This document shows, piece after piece, positions 46,661-54,504 of a DNA stretch of 64,000 nucleotides; the first letter of the stretch is position 1; each line of letters opens with the position of its first letter. Location of the stretch: assembly GCA_012719855.1 (NCBI GenBank), contig JAAXZN010000004.1, forward strand, positions 47,725-111,724. Reading direction: 5' to 3'. The position numbers were made by a program, and so were the translations under genes. The notes under the pieces are model-generated. The model saw nothing but the letters and a program-made list of their open reading frames with translations. It ran no database searches and had not been told where the DNA came from. This DNA comes from Serratia liquefaciens. GTDB lineage: Bacteria; Pseudomonadota; Gammaproteobacteria; Enterobacterales; Enterobacteriaceae.

Positions 46661-49597
46661 GTGAGCGGTTATTTTGACAATATTCTCAGCGATGACGAGG
46701 CCCAGCGTCTGGACCTGGCGTTTCAGACGCTGGGCGAGCGGGCGGCGGATGCCTCTCAGCCATTGAGCGAAGCGGAAGAACAAGCATGGTTCATGCACCA
46801 GCAACGGGGTGATGGCGGTTGCCAGCAGGCCATGGCCTGGCGGCTAGGCGGCGAGCCGGATATCGGCAGACTGGCCAGCGCGCTGGAGGCCCTGACCCGG
46901 CTGATGCCTGAACTGGATGTTCGTTACGATTTCGACGATGAGCAAGGCTTACGCAAACTGCGCGGCAACGCAACGCTGAACCCGGTGAGCATTCAGCCGA
47001 TAACGAATGAGCAGCAGGCGGTAAGCCGTTTGTTGCAGGCGCAAGCCTCTCCTCTCGAGCTGGCGAGCGAAGCGCCGGTTCGTTTTCTGTTGTTTACCGG
47101 TGCCGGTTCGGTGCTGGGCGTCGTCGCTCACGATATTTTGGCGGAAACGCTGTCTTGCCGACAGTTATTGACGACGCTGTCGGCGCTGTATAACCGCCAT
47201 GATCCCCTGCCTGTCTCCGTCGCTCTGTCGCCGGTTGCACTGAATACGCCATTGTCGGAAACGACGGAACTGGTTCTGCCGTGGCCACGCCATGCAACGA
47301 CGCTGCGGGACTACCGGCAATTGGCAGCACAGGATGAGCATCTGGCGCAGGCCGGGGTACGCATAGCGACCCGCGTGGCGCGCAAGATTTTGCCCGTAAC
47401 CGATAACCCAACCACCTTACTGGCGGCGATCGCCGTTCGCTTTGGCCGCTTTATCGCCGCTCAGTCCGGCGGGCAGCCGGTGCAGCTGTGCGTGCCGCAG
47501 GACGACGCTCAACAGGCAAACGGCATGGACGGCTGGCAGGGTGCCAGCCGATTGAAACGCCTGACCTTGCAGCCTGCCGATCAGGAGGCGGAAAGTCGAC
47601 TGCTGGCGCAGCAAACGGCGGAAGCACTCAACCCAGAATTGGCTCAGATCCTGGTGAGCTGGCTGGCGGATCCTTCGGTGGCGCTGCAGTTGGATGGGGT
47701 AAGCGCTGAACGCCTGTTGTTGCCGCCGCTGCATACGCCATTTGAACTGATGCTGGCTTTGAGCCTGCCGGATCAGGATTCGGTGGTGTTGGAGTTAGCG
47801 GCGGATCCACGCATGACCCCGTACGTAGCTCCTTTCCTGCTGGAACAGTTCGTCGCTTATCTCGCTGGACGGACGATCACGGCAGCCCAGTTGCCCGCTG
47901 CCGAGCAACCGTTGGCCCAGCCCGAAGCCGTCCTGACGGCAGCGGATGCGCAACAACAGGAAAATGATGAAATCGCCCAATTGATCCTGACGGAATTCCG
48001 CGACGCCCTGGTGGCGCCGGAGATGACCGTCGATGAAGATTTCTTCGATCGCGGCGGGCATTCGCTGGTCGCGACCCGTGTCATCGGCCGCTTGTTAAGC
48101 CTGCACCGTATCGAACTCAACATTAATGACTTGTTCAGTCACGCCACGGCCCGTGGCCTGTCGGCCTATGCCAAACGTCAGGCGGTTGCGGCACCGGCGG
48201 TACCAATGCTCAGTACGCAGCAGCAGGATGAGGTCGTCCAGGCACCGCTGTCGCTGGCCCAGCATTCGCTGTGGAAAGTTTACGAGGCCTTCGGTCACGA
48301 CGAGATTTTCAATCTGCCTTTCGCCATCAATTTCCTCGATCCGGTGGATGAAATGACCCTGCGTCAGGCGTTTATCGACGTCATGACGCGCCACAGCGTA
48401 TTGCGTTCACTGTTTATCGAACATCAGGGGGAGGTTCTTCAACAGGTCGTGCCTGCGGCTGAACTGCTGGACTACGGTTGGTTCCGTTTCTCCCATGAAA
48501 CACCGGCCGGGAACGCCGGCGAACTGCTGGCCAAGGCCGGTGACCACCGCTTTGATCTGACCCGCGAGCTGCCGCTGCGCGCAACCTTCCTGCGTGATGC
48601 AGCAACCGGCCGACAGCTGCTTTCGCTGTTGTTCCACCATGTGGTGCTGGATGAATGGTCGCTGAACCTGATGATGGACGAACTGGGCATCGCCTACAGC
48701 CACCGTGTGGCGGGGCAAAAGCCGCAGTGGAAAGGTGAAGTGCCGCAGTTTTATGCCTTCGCCCGGCAGCAGCAGGCTGGCGGCGTCGCACAGCAACATC
48801 TGGACTATTGGCTCGATAACCTGCGCGATGCACCGGTCGGCCAGCCGTTGTTCCAGCAGGAACCTTCGCACCATCCTGCAGTTCCGGCCGATGCAGACGT
48901 CAACGGCGGATGGCTGGAGTTTGACGTCGAACCGACGGTGGCTGAGGGGTTGTACGCACAGGCCAGGAAGAACAACGCCTCACTGTTCAACGTGGTCTAC
49001 GCCGGGATCGCTACGGCGCTGCGCCTGTTGGGCGGCCCGACGGACCTGCTGGTGGGGACGTCCACCTCCGGCCGTAACGACGCCGAGTTCTTTGACACTA
49101 TCGGCTACTTCACGACCGTGGTGGTGCACCGGGTTCGCTTCGCTGAACAGTTGACGGTCGCCGGTCTGATTGACCAGGTGAAAAACACCATCAACGGTTC
49201 TATGCCTTACACCGATATTCCTATCGATCTGGTGGAGGAGGGGCTATTTGGCGCCCATGCCGATCGCAAGAACCACATGTTCGAAGTGTTCATTCAGATC
49301 CACAGCCGTATCAAGCTGAACGGAGCATTTACCCTGCAGGACGGCAGCACGGTGGCCTATCGTCAGGTGGAGCCGGAGAAAACCGAATCGCTGCTCGGTT
49401 TGCAGTTTGAAGTGATGGAGGAAAATCTCGACGGCGTGAAATCCCTGCGCGTGATGATGACCTACCGTACCGATCATTACACCGCGCAACAGGCGGGGTT
49501 GATCGCTTCAACTATTCAGCACGTGTTTTCCCACTTTGCCCAGCAGGCTGGCGGGGACATGCCACTGTTGGCTTTACCGCCTGCGCCGCAGCAATAA
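46661..49597 (+). CDS. NRPS condensation-carrier-condensation protein (C*-PCP-C)
   Basis: A 978-residue NRPS without adenylation domain. Residues about 30-430 resemble a condensation domain whose HHxxxDG motif is degenerate (A156-H157-D158-I-L-A161-E162). An intact peptidyl carrier domain follows (DEDFFDRGGHSLVATRV, phosphopantetheine Ser468), then an intact condensation domain with H659-H660-VVL-D664. This is the C1-PCP-C2 half of VibF as a separate protein. The PCP would hold the acyl-threonyl intermediate, charged in trans by the Cy-A protein, and the last domain would release it onto an amine. The start is GTG 46661, following AAGGAGATAGAGCA. It is the second gene of the receptor operon. 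Confidence 0.9.
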   Translation: MSGYFDNILSDDEAQRLDLAFQTLGERAADASQPLSEAEEQAWFMHQQRGDGGCQQAMAWRLGGEPDIGRLASALEALTRLMPELDVRYDFDDEQGLRKLRGNATLNPVSIQPITNEQQAVSRLLQAQASPLELASEAPVRFLLFTGAGSVLGVVAHDILAETLSCRQLLTTLSALYNRHDPLPVSVALSPVALNTPLSETTELVLPWPRHATTLRDYRQLAAQDEHLAQAGVRIATRVARKILPVTDNPTTLLAAIAVRFGRFIAAQSGGQPVQLCVPQDDAQQANGMDGWQGASRLKRLTLQPADQEAESRLLAQQTAEALNPELAQILVSWLADPSVALQLDGVSAERLLLPPLHTPFELMLALSLPDQDSVVLELAADPRMTPYVAPFLLEQFVAYLAGRTITAAQLPAAEQPLAQPEAVLTAADAQQQENDEIAQLILTEFRDALVAPEMTVDEDFFDRGGHSLVATRVIGRLLSLHRIELNINDLFSHATARGLSAYAKRQAVAAPAVPMLSTQQQDEVVQAPLSLAQHSLWKVYEAFGHDEIFNLPFAINFLDPVDEMTLRQAFIDVMTRHSVLRSLFIEHQGEVLQQVVPAAELLDYGWFRFSHETPAGNAGELLAKAGDHRFDLTRELPLRATFLRDAATGRQLLSLLFHHVVLDEWSLNLMMDELGIAYSHRVAGQKPQWKGEVPQFYAFARQQQAGGVAQQHLDYWLDNLRDAPVGQPLFQQEPSHHPAVPADADVNGGWLEFDVEPTVAEGLYAQARKNNASLFNVVYAGIATALRLLGGPTDLLVGTSTSGRNDAEFFDTIGYFTTVVVHRVRFAEQLTVAGLIDQVKNTINGSMPYTDIPIDLVEEGLFGAHADRKNHMFEVFIQIHSRIKLNGAFTLQDGSTVAYRQVEPEKTESLLGLQFEVMEENLDGVKSLRVMMTYRTDHYTAQQAGLIASTIQHVFSHFAQQAGGDMPLLALPPAPQQ

Positions 49598-49643
49598 CGT
49601 TGTTCACCCTAACTGACTTTATTACTTTCATGGAGATAAACGG

Positions 49644-50876
49644 ATGTCTGGAACAATAGGAACACCCCGCGCTTTACTGTCGCTGTTGATCGCAACGTCG
49701 TTGGTGGTGGCCGGTGCGGCGCAGGCCCGTGACGCAGGGATCACTTTGCAGGATATCAAGCGTCAGCCATTGTCGTCGGCGCTGGTGGAGATGGCCTACA
49801 GCCCAAGCCAGAAGTCGCTGTTCGTCAGCGCACCGGATTGGAAGGAAGAGGCGAAATCCCGCGTGTTGCGTCTGGATCCGACCACGTTGACGGTGCAGGC
49901 GGAGATCCCACTGCAGGTGAAAGGCTTCGGCGTAGCGCTGGATGATGCCGGTCACCGGCTGTATCTGACTCAAGGGTTCAATGGCTCGGTCGGCGTGGTG
50001 GATACCACCACCAACCGCGCGCTGAGCAGCATTCCGGTAACCGAAAAAACGATGCTGGAGCAGACTTACAAAGAGGCCGGCATCAGCGGCAAGCGTCTGG
50101 AGTTCCTGCTCAAGGAGCTTAAGCGTTTCAAGATCACCGAGGACTACCAGTACCGCATCCGCGAAATGAAGTATGACGCGCAGAGCGGCCGCCTATTCTT
50201 GCCGGGATTGGGGTTCGGGGTGGATAGCGTGCTGTTTGTGGTCAACACCCGGACTCAAAAGCTGGAGAAAATGGTCCCCGGTTTCGGCTATAACGCGGTG
50301 GGCATCACTCTGGATGAAAAAGGACGGCGCGTATTTGTCTCTAACATGCAGGGGCAACTGATTACCCTGAATGCCGATACTCTGGCGATCACCTCCACCA
50401 AAGAGATCCAGGCGGATCAACTGCTGAACCTGGTGTACGACGGGAAGAACAACCGCCTGTTAGGGGTGGATCAGGGGATCGACCGCGACAACTACCGCAA
50501 CACCCATCTTGAGCGCGACTACGTGAAGCGCAGCAGCGGTCACCGGGTGTTTGCGCTGGATGCGGACAGCGGCAAAGTGTTGGCCAGCGAACTGACCGAT
50601 GAAGTGCCGATCGGCCTGCTGTTGGACGATCGCAACCAGCGTGTGTACGTCGCCAACCGTAAAGGGATCCGCGTCGATCATGGCGCTGGTACGTTGACGG
50701 TGTTTGATTCAAACAGCCTCAAGCGCCTGCAAACCGTAGAACTGCCGCCGCACCCTAACAGCCTGGCGCTGGACACCAGCAACAACGTGCTGTTCGTGAC
50801 GGTGAAGAATGACGGCGCCAGCACCAAAGCCGGTAAACCGGAAAGCGTTGTCCGTATTCAACTGCCAAAAAACTGA
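49644..50876 (+). CDS. YncE-like periplasmic beta-propeller protein
   Basis: A 410-residue exported protein (signal peptide ending AAQA|RD) with repeated seven-bladed propeller motifs such as GVALDDAGHRLYLTQGFNGSVGVVDTTTNR and VGITLDEKGRRVFVSNMQGQLITLNADT. E. coli YncE is iron-repressed and binds DNA in vitro, but its role is unclear. Here it lies 46 bp after the NRPS gene in a Fur-regulated operon, so a role in ferric-siderophore handling is plausible but unproven. Confidence 0.85.
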   Translation: MSGTIGTPRALLSLLIATSLVVAGAAQARDAGITLQDIKRQPLSSALVEMAYSPSQKSLFVSAPDWKEEAKSRVLRLDPTTLTVQAEIPLQVKGFGVALDDAGHRLYLTQGFNGSVGVVDTTTNRALSSIPVTEKTMLEQTYKEAGISGKRLEFLLKELKRFKITEDYQYRIREMKYDAQSGRLFLPGLGFGVDSVLFVVNTRTQKLEKMVPGFGYNAVGITLDEKGRRVFVSNMQGQLITLNADTLAITSTKEIQADQLLNLVYDGKNNRLLGVDQGIDRDNYRNTHLERDYVKRSSGHRVFALDADSGKVLASELTDEVPIGLLLDDRNQRVYVANRKGIRVDHGAGTLTVFDSNSLKRLQTVELPPHPNSLALDTSNNVLFVTVKNDGASTKAGKPESVVRIQLPKN

Positions 50877-50886
50877 GTTTTATCCC

Positions 50887-50912
50887 GCTGCGTCAGCCTT
50901 CGCTGACGCAGC
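50887..50912 (+). terminator. Strong hairpin after the YncE-like gene
   Basis: GCTGCGTCAGC and GCTGACGCAGC form a perfect 11-bp stem with a CTTC loop, 10 bp after the stop. Only CTATTCT follows, so termination strength is uncertain. It separates the YncE-like gene from the flavin-reductase-like gene. Confidence 0.6.
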
Positions 50913-51093
50913 CTATTCTGGTTCGTCTTCCATAGCCCTGCGGCTGCATGCCGATCGGGCACACACATTCTGTGCTTCTTCATCACCAACGCGATTGATC
51001 CCCGCCGCAACGCAGATTTACACTGCTGAACATCAGTCCATTGCCAGTTCAGCTGCGATTTTGTCTCCCAGAGCTACTCATTAAGGATCTTCC

Positions 51094-51678
51094 ATGAATC
51101 ATTTTCGTCCCGTTGCATTGGAACATGCCAGCCGTTTGCTAAATCATGGCCCGACGGTGTTGATCACCAGCAGAAGCCAGGACGGGGCTCGACGTAATGT
51201 GATGGCCGCTGCCTGGTCGATGCCGGTTGAGTTCACGCCACCTCGCATTGCCATTGTGGTCGACAAGGGGGCGCATTCCCGGCAGATGATTGAAGAAAGC
51301 GGCGTGTTTGGCATCTGTATTCCGGCGGCGATGTTTGTCGATACGACTTATGCGGTGGGCAATATCTCGGGCGTGGAGGTGGAGGATAAATTTTCTCTCT
51401 TCAATATTGCCACGATCTCCAGTGCCCAACTGGAAGTCCCCTTGATAGAACAGGGTTGTGTAGCCTGGCTGGAATGCCGTCTGTTGCCGGAAAGCGGTGC
51501 GCAGCAGAAATATGACACCTGTTTCGGTGAAGTGGTGGCTGCGGCTGCGGACGAGCGAGTGTTTCGCGCAGGGCGATGGAACTTTGCCGATACCGATCCA
51601 CAATTGCATACCATCCATCATCTGGGGGCGGGTAATTTTATTCGCAGCGGCGATACGTTGCGGGCAAAAAGCCTGTAG
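51094..51678 (+). CDS. Flavin-reductase-like split-barrel protein
   Basis: A 194-residue protein of the flavin reductase / FMN-binding split barrel family: TVLITSRSQDGARRNVMAAAWSMPVEFTPPRIAIVVDKGAHSRQMIEESG is typical for its FMN-binding N-terminal half, with a C-terminal HHLGAGNF. It follows the siderophore operon after 217 bp with its own AAGGA ribosome-binding site. Reducing ferric-siderophore or flavin is a possible role; the context is only suggestive. Confidence 0.83.
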   Translation: MNHFRPVALEHASRLLNHGPTVLITSRSQDGARRNVMAAAWSMPVEFTPPRIAIVVDKGAHSRQMIEESGVFGICIPAAMFVDTTYAVGNISGVEVEDKFSLFNIATISSAQLEVPLIEQGCVAWLECRLLPESGAQQKYDTCFGEVVAAAADERVFRAGRWNFADTDPQLHTIHHLGAGNFIRSGDTLRAKSL

Positions 51679-51753
51679 GCGACGTTCATGCGGTACCCTC
51701 GCACTCACGTCCGGCACTGTGAGTGCGAGTATTCGGTATTTGTCAGCGATAAC

Positions 51754-51975
51754 TTAATGACTTTGAGCCAAACGGTGTTCGGGTAGCGGTTTTTTTTGCG
51801 CTTTTTTATGCTGCTGTGCGGGCCGTTTTTTATTGGGATGCGGCTTGGACGGTATTTTATTATTATTCTTATGAATAACCGGGTGTTCATTATTTTTATT
51901 GATCGGCGGTGCGGAAAATGCCGAGCTGCAATTTAATGCCATTACTGCGGCAATAATAAATACTGTTTTTTTCAT
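51754..51975 (-). CDS. Small basic exported protein (Lys/His/Pro/Asn-rich)
   Basis: A 73-residue protein with a signal peptide (MKKTVFIIAAVMALNCSSAF, cleavage before APP) and a mature part of about 51 residues that is strongly basic and disordered-looking (KNNNKIPSKPHPNKKRPAQQ). ATG 51975 is chosen over a longer upstream start because AGGA lies 8 nt before it and it gives a signal sequence. I recognise no family. Confidence 0.65.
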   Translation of the reverse strand: MKKTVFIIAAVMALNCSSAFSAPPINKNNEHPVIHKNNNKIPSKPHPNKKRPAQQHKKAQKKPLPEHRLAQSH

Positions 51976-52037
51976 TGTTATATCCTGAGCTGTCTCATCA
52001 TATTCTTGAGTGGCCACCGGGTAGGTGGCGGGTATCT

Positions 52038-52181
52038 TTAACGAGGACCGTTAAAATGGTAGCCCGGCCCACCTGGGCCGCCATGTCGACCGCCGCCACC
52101 ACCGCCAGGCGGTGGGAATAGGCAACCAGAAAGCACAGCGCTAATCGTCAGCGCACTGATGAACATTAGAATACGACGCAT
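52038..52181 (-). CDS. Small Gly-rich lipoprotein (47 aa)
   Basis: A 47-codon gene starts MRRILMFISALTISAVLSGC with lipobox LSGC (Cys20), followed by a short Gly/Pro-rich mature peptide (LFPPPGGGGGGRHGGPGGPG then YHFNGPR). AAAGG precedes the ATG. It lies 62 bp upstream of the basic exported protein on the same strand, so the two may be co-transcribed. Its function is unknown; similar tiny Gly-rich lipoproteins occur in enterobacteria. Confidence 0.7.
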   Translation of the reverse strand: MRRILMFISALTISAVLSGCLFPPPGGGGGGRHGGPGGPGYHFNGPR

Positions 52182-52549
52182 AATATAACCTTTAATCTCT
52201 ATATTGGAGGGGGCAGTATCATCTTAGGCTGCATCTGTTAGCAATATGGAAAAGGTAGGCAAAACGAAAAGGTTCTGTAAGTAAGAATATTCTAATCGGG
52301 ATAAACACTCATGCGGTAAGCCGCTGGATTAAATTTATCATAACGGCATTTCACTTGTTGGAGGCTGAACCATTGCGTAGGTGCAATGAGTGAGGCCAAC
52401 GGCTGGAAATGACGTGGAACATTTATTCCTGGTCATTGATTTGGGTCAAGGGGACACCAACAGAAGGTAATAAAAACTGGTCTTGTTCCGATAATTTGAT
52501 TATAAACACCGCCGTTAGGGACAATGTTCTCATCTGAATTGGAGTAGTT
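52182..52549. other. Gene-free region upstream of the DsbA-like gene
   Basis: This 368-bp AT-leaning stretch holds the promoters of the small lipoprotein (minus) and the DsbA-like gene (plus). No ORF, RNA or clear regulatory motif could be supported. Confidence 0.5.
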
Positions 52550-53191
52550 ATGTTGGCTAAAGTTAATCGGCTGTTCGCCGGTGCGCTCCTGGCGCTATTG
52601 CTTCCTGCTGTCGCCGTGGCGGCGGATTACCATGCTGGCGAGCAATATTCTCGTCTGGACAAACCGGTGGCATCGGCCCCGGCGGTGGTGGAGTTTTTCT
52701 CCTTTTATTGCGGCCCCTGCTACCAGTTTGCCGAAACTTACCATGTGGGCAGCACCGTCAGCCAGGCGCTGCCTGAGGGCACCAAGCTGACCAAATACCA
52801 CGTCGGCCTGATGGGCAAATTGGGCAATGAGCTGACCGAAGCCTGGTCGATCGCGATGGTGATGGGGATCGAGGACAAAATCGAAGGCCTGCTGTTCGAA
52901 GAACTGCAAAAGAAGCGTGCCATCAACAGTGAAGAAGATATCCAGCGGGTGTTTGCCGCCGCCGGCGTGGATGCCACGGCCTATGAAAATGCGCGCCACA
53001 GCCTGCTGGTGAAGGGCATGATTGCCAAGCAAAATGAAGCGGTGAAAGCGTTGGACGTACGCGCAACTCCATCGTTTTATGTTTCCGGCAAGTACAAAAT
53101 CGACAATGCCGGTATGGCAAGCCAAAGCGTCGACGGTTATGCGAAAGAGTACGCGGCCGTGGTGCGTTATCTGCTGGATAGCCAGCCTTAA
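52550..53191 (+). CDS. DsbA-family thiol:disulfide oxidoreductase with CGPC active site
   Basis: A 213-residue periplasmic protein (signal peptide ending AVA|AD) clearly related to DsbA over its length (VVEFFSFYC, LPEGTKLTKYHVGLMG, LTEAWSIAMVMGIEDK). The active site is C54-G-P-C57, the thioredoxin-type motif, instead of DsbA's CPHC, and the cis-Pro loop is T173-P174 rather than V-P. It is probably a second DsbA with altered redox potential or partner choice. It stands alone with its own terminator. The chromosomal dsbA is expected elsewhere. Confidence 0.9.
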   Translation: MLAKVNRLFAGALLALLLPAVAVAADYHAGEQYSRLDKPVASAPAVVEFFSFYCGPCYQFAETYHVGSTVSQALPEGTKLTKYHVGLMGKLGNELTEAWSIAMVMGIEDKIEGLLFEELQKKRAINSEEDIQRVFAAAGVDATAYENARHSLLVKGMIAKQNEAVKALDVRATPSFYVSGKYKIDNAGMASQSVDGYAKEYAAVVRYLLDSQP

Positions 53192-53216
53192 TCCTCCTGA
53201 TTTTCCCGTTTTTATC

Positions 53217-53239
53217 AACCCGGCTACGGCCGGGTTTTT
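53217..53239 (+). terminator. Intrinsic terminator of the DsbA-like gene
   Basis: AACCCGGC and GCCGGGTT form an 8-bp stem with a TACG loop and a TTTTT run beginning in the 3' arm, 25 bp after the stop codon. Confidence 0.88.
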
Positions 53240-53390
53240 CATGCCTGATGAGTAATATGTAATCTGTGATCCCGGCGCCAGATCCCACGCTCGGCATTGC
53301 TTGTATGTTACTGGGTTGTTATGTTGATTTTCTGTTCATTGCCGCTTGCGGTTCGAACGCGTCCATCGCTGATGTGTGAAGGGGGGATCC

Positions 53391-54305
53391 ATGGCAATTT
53401 CCGTACCGGTCAGGGAGGTTGGCTTCGAAGAGTGGTTGGCGAAAATCAACTCCGCCTGTGGCCGGTTTTGCGCCCGGACTCTGGGGCCGGGATTTAGCGG
53501 CGCGATGCAAGAGTTTCGTGCCCACGCGTTACGTATGAGCGTGGTGGATGCGGCGCAAACCCGTCTGTATCGAACCCAAAAAGAAATTGACCGCAGCGAC
53601 GGCTCGCATTTTTTCACGGTCTTTCAACTGCGTGGCAGTTCATTGATGGAGCAGGGTGACCGACAGGCGCTCTTGTCCGCCGGTGACGTCACGCTGATCG
53701 ATGCTTCACGTACCAGCAGTTTTACCTTTCAACAGGACTCCCGCCAAATATCATTACTGATGCCGCGCAGCTATTTCGAACGCTCTGCACGCTTGAGCGA
53801 CCTGCAATTCGCGCGACGGCTGGATGGGCAAAACAGCATGGCGCGCCTCAGTCGGCAACTGGTCTTGGGCTGCATGCAGGACGCGCAGATGAGCGCAGCG
53901 GAGAGCGAGGCGATACTGAGTGCCGTGGCGACGCTGTTGCGCCCGGCAATGATCGAACCTGAAGTGGGGGCTGAGGTTTTCCCGCAGGCTTTCACCCGAA
54001 CGCTGGCGTTTATCGATGCGCATATCCAGTCGCCGCAGCTGCGGCCTGAGTGGATCGCCGGTGAGGTGGGCGTTTCGGTACGCAGCCTGTACCGGATGTT
54101 TGCCCGTCAGGGACTGGTGGTGGCGCAATATATCAAGCACCGCCGTCTTGATTTGTGCGCCCAGGCGCTACGCACGGTGCCTGAGCGGCAAAAGTTGGTC
54201 ACTATCGGCCATGACTGGGGTTTTGCCGATCACAGCCATTTCTCCACCGCCTTCAAAAGCCGTTTTGGCGTTTCGCCCAGCGAATACCGCAAGCAGTATC
54301 AGTAG
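53391..54305 (+). CDS. feaR: AraC-family activator FeaR
   Basis: A 304-residue AraC/XylS regulator. An N-terminal sensor domain (about 1-195, containing SHFFTVFQLRGSSLMEQG) is followed by the double HTH (PEWIAGEVGVSVRSLYRMFARQGLVVAQYIKHRRLD, and IGHDWGFADHSHFSTAFKSRFGVSPSEYRKQY). FeaR activates tynA and feaB for oxidation of aromatic amines; feaB converges on this gene here, while tynA is not in the window. ATG 53391 after AAGGGGGG is preferred to the GTG at 53376. Confidence 0.88.
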   Translation: MAISVPVREVGFEEWLAKINSACGRFCARTLGPGFSGAMQEFRAHALRMSVVDAAQTRLYRTQKEIDRSDGSHFFTVFQLRGSSLMEQGDRQALLSAGDVTLIDASRTSSFTFQQDSRQISLLMPRSYFERSARLSDLQFARRLDGQNSMARLSRQLVLGCMQDAQMSAAESEAILSAVATLLRPAMIEPEVGAEVFPQAFTRTLAFIDAHIQSPQLRPEWIAGEVGVSVRSLYRMFARQGLVVAQYIKHRRLDLCAQALRTVPERQKLVTIGHDWGFADHSHFSTAFKSRFGVSPSEYRKQYQ

Positions 54306-54487
54306 CGCCCTGAAGGCGCTACTCAGAATATTGACAAAGGGGGATAAAAGCGCGGTTTTTCCCCCTTTGAGTTATCAGCCGAAAATCAATAAGTTGATTT
54401 TCCCTATCTATTTTCAAAACCTTTAGCGCCTGCCGCCAAACATTTTATGTTTGTCAGCAGTCTCAGTAGCGCCCTGAAGGCGCTACT
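54301..54487. repeat. Array of five hairpins between feaR and feaB
   Basis: Five inverted repeats lie in 187 bp: AGTAGCGCC/GGCGCTACT (54301-54323), CAAAGGGGG/CCCCCTTTG (54335-54369), GAAAATCAA/TTGATTTTC (54381-54402), CAAACAT/ATGTTTG (54437-54453), and a second identical AGTAGCGCC/GGCGCTACT (54465-54487). The first copy contains the feaR stop codon, the last is 17 bp from the feaB stop. They probably terminate the two convergent genes, but five are more than needed. Confidence 0.8.
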
Positions 54488-54504
54488 GGCGATTAAGACG
54501 CTGT

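Noticed and set aside
51705..51890. Short minus-strand ORF overlapping the basic exported protein gene
   Set aside because: It lies inside the real gene in another frame and has no features of its own.
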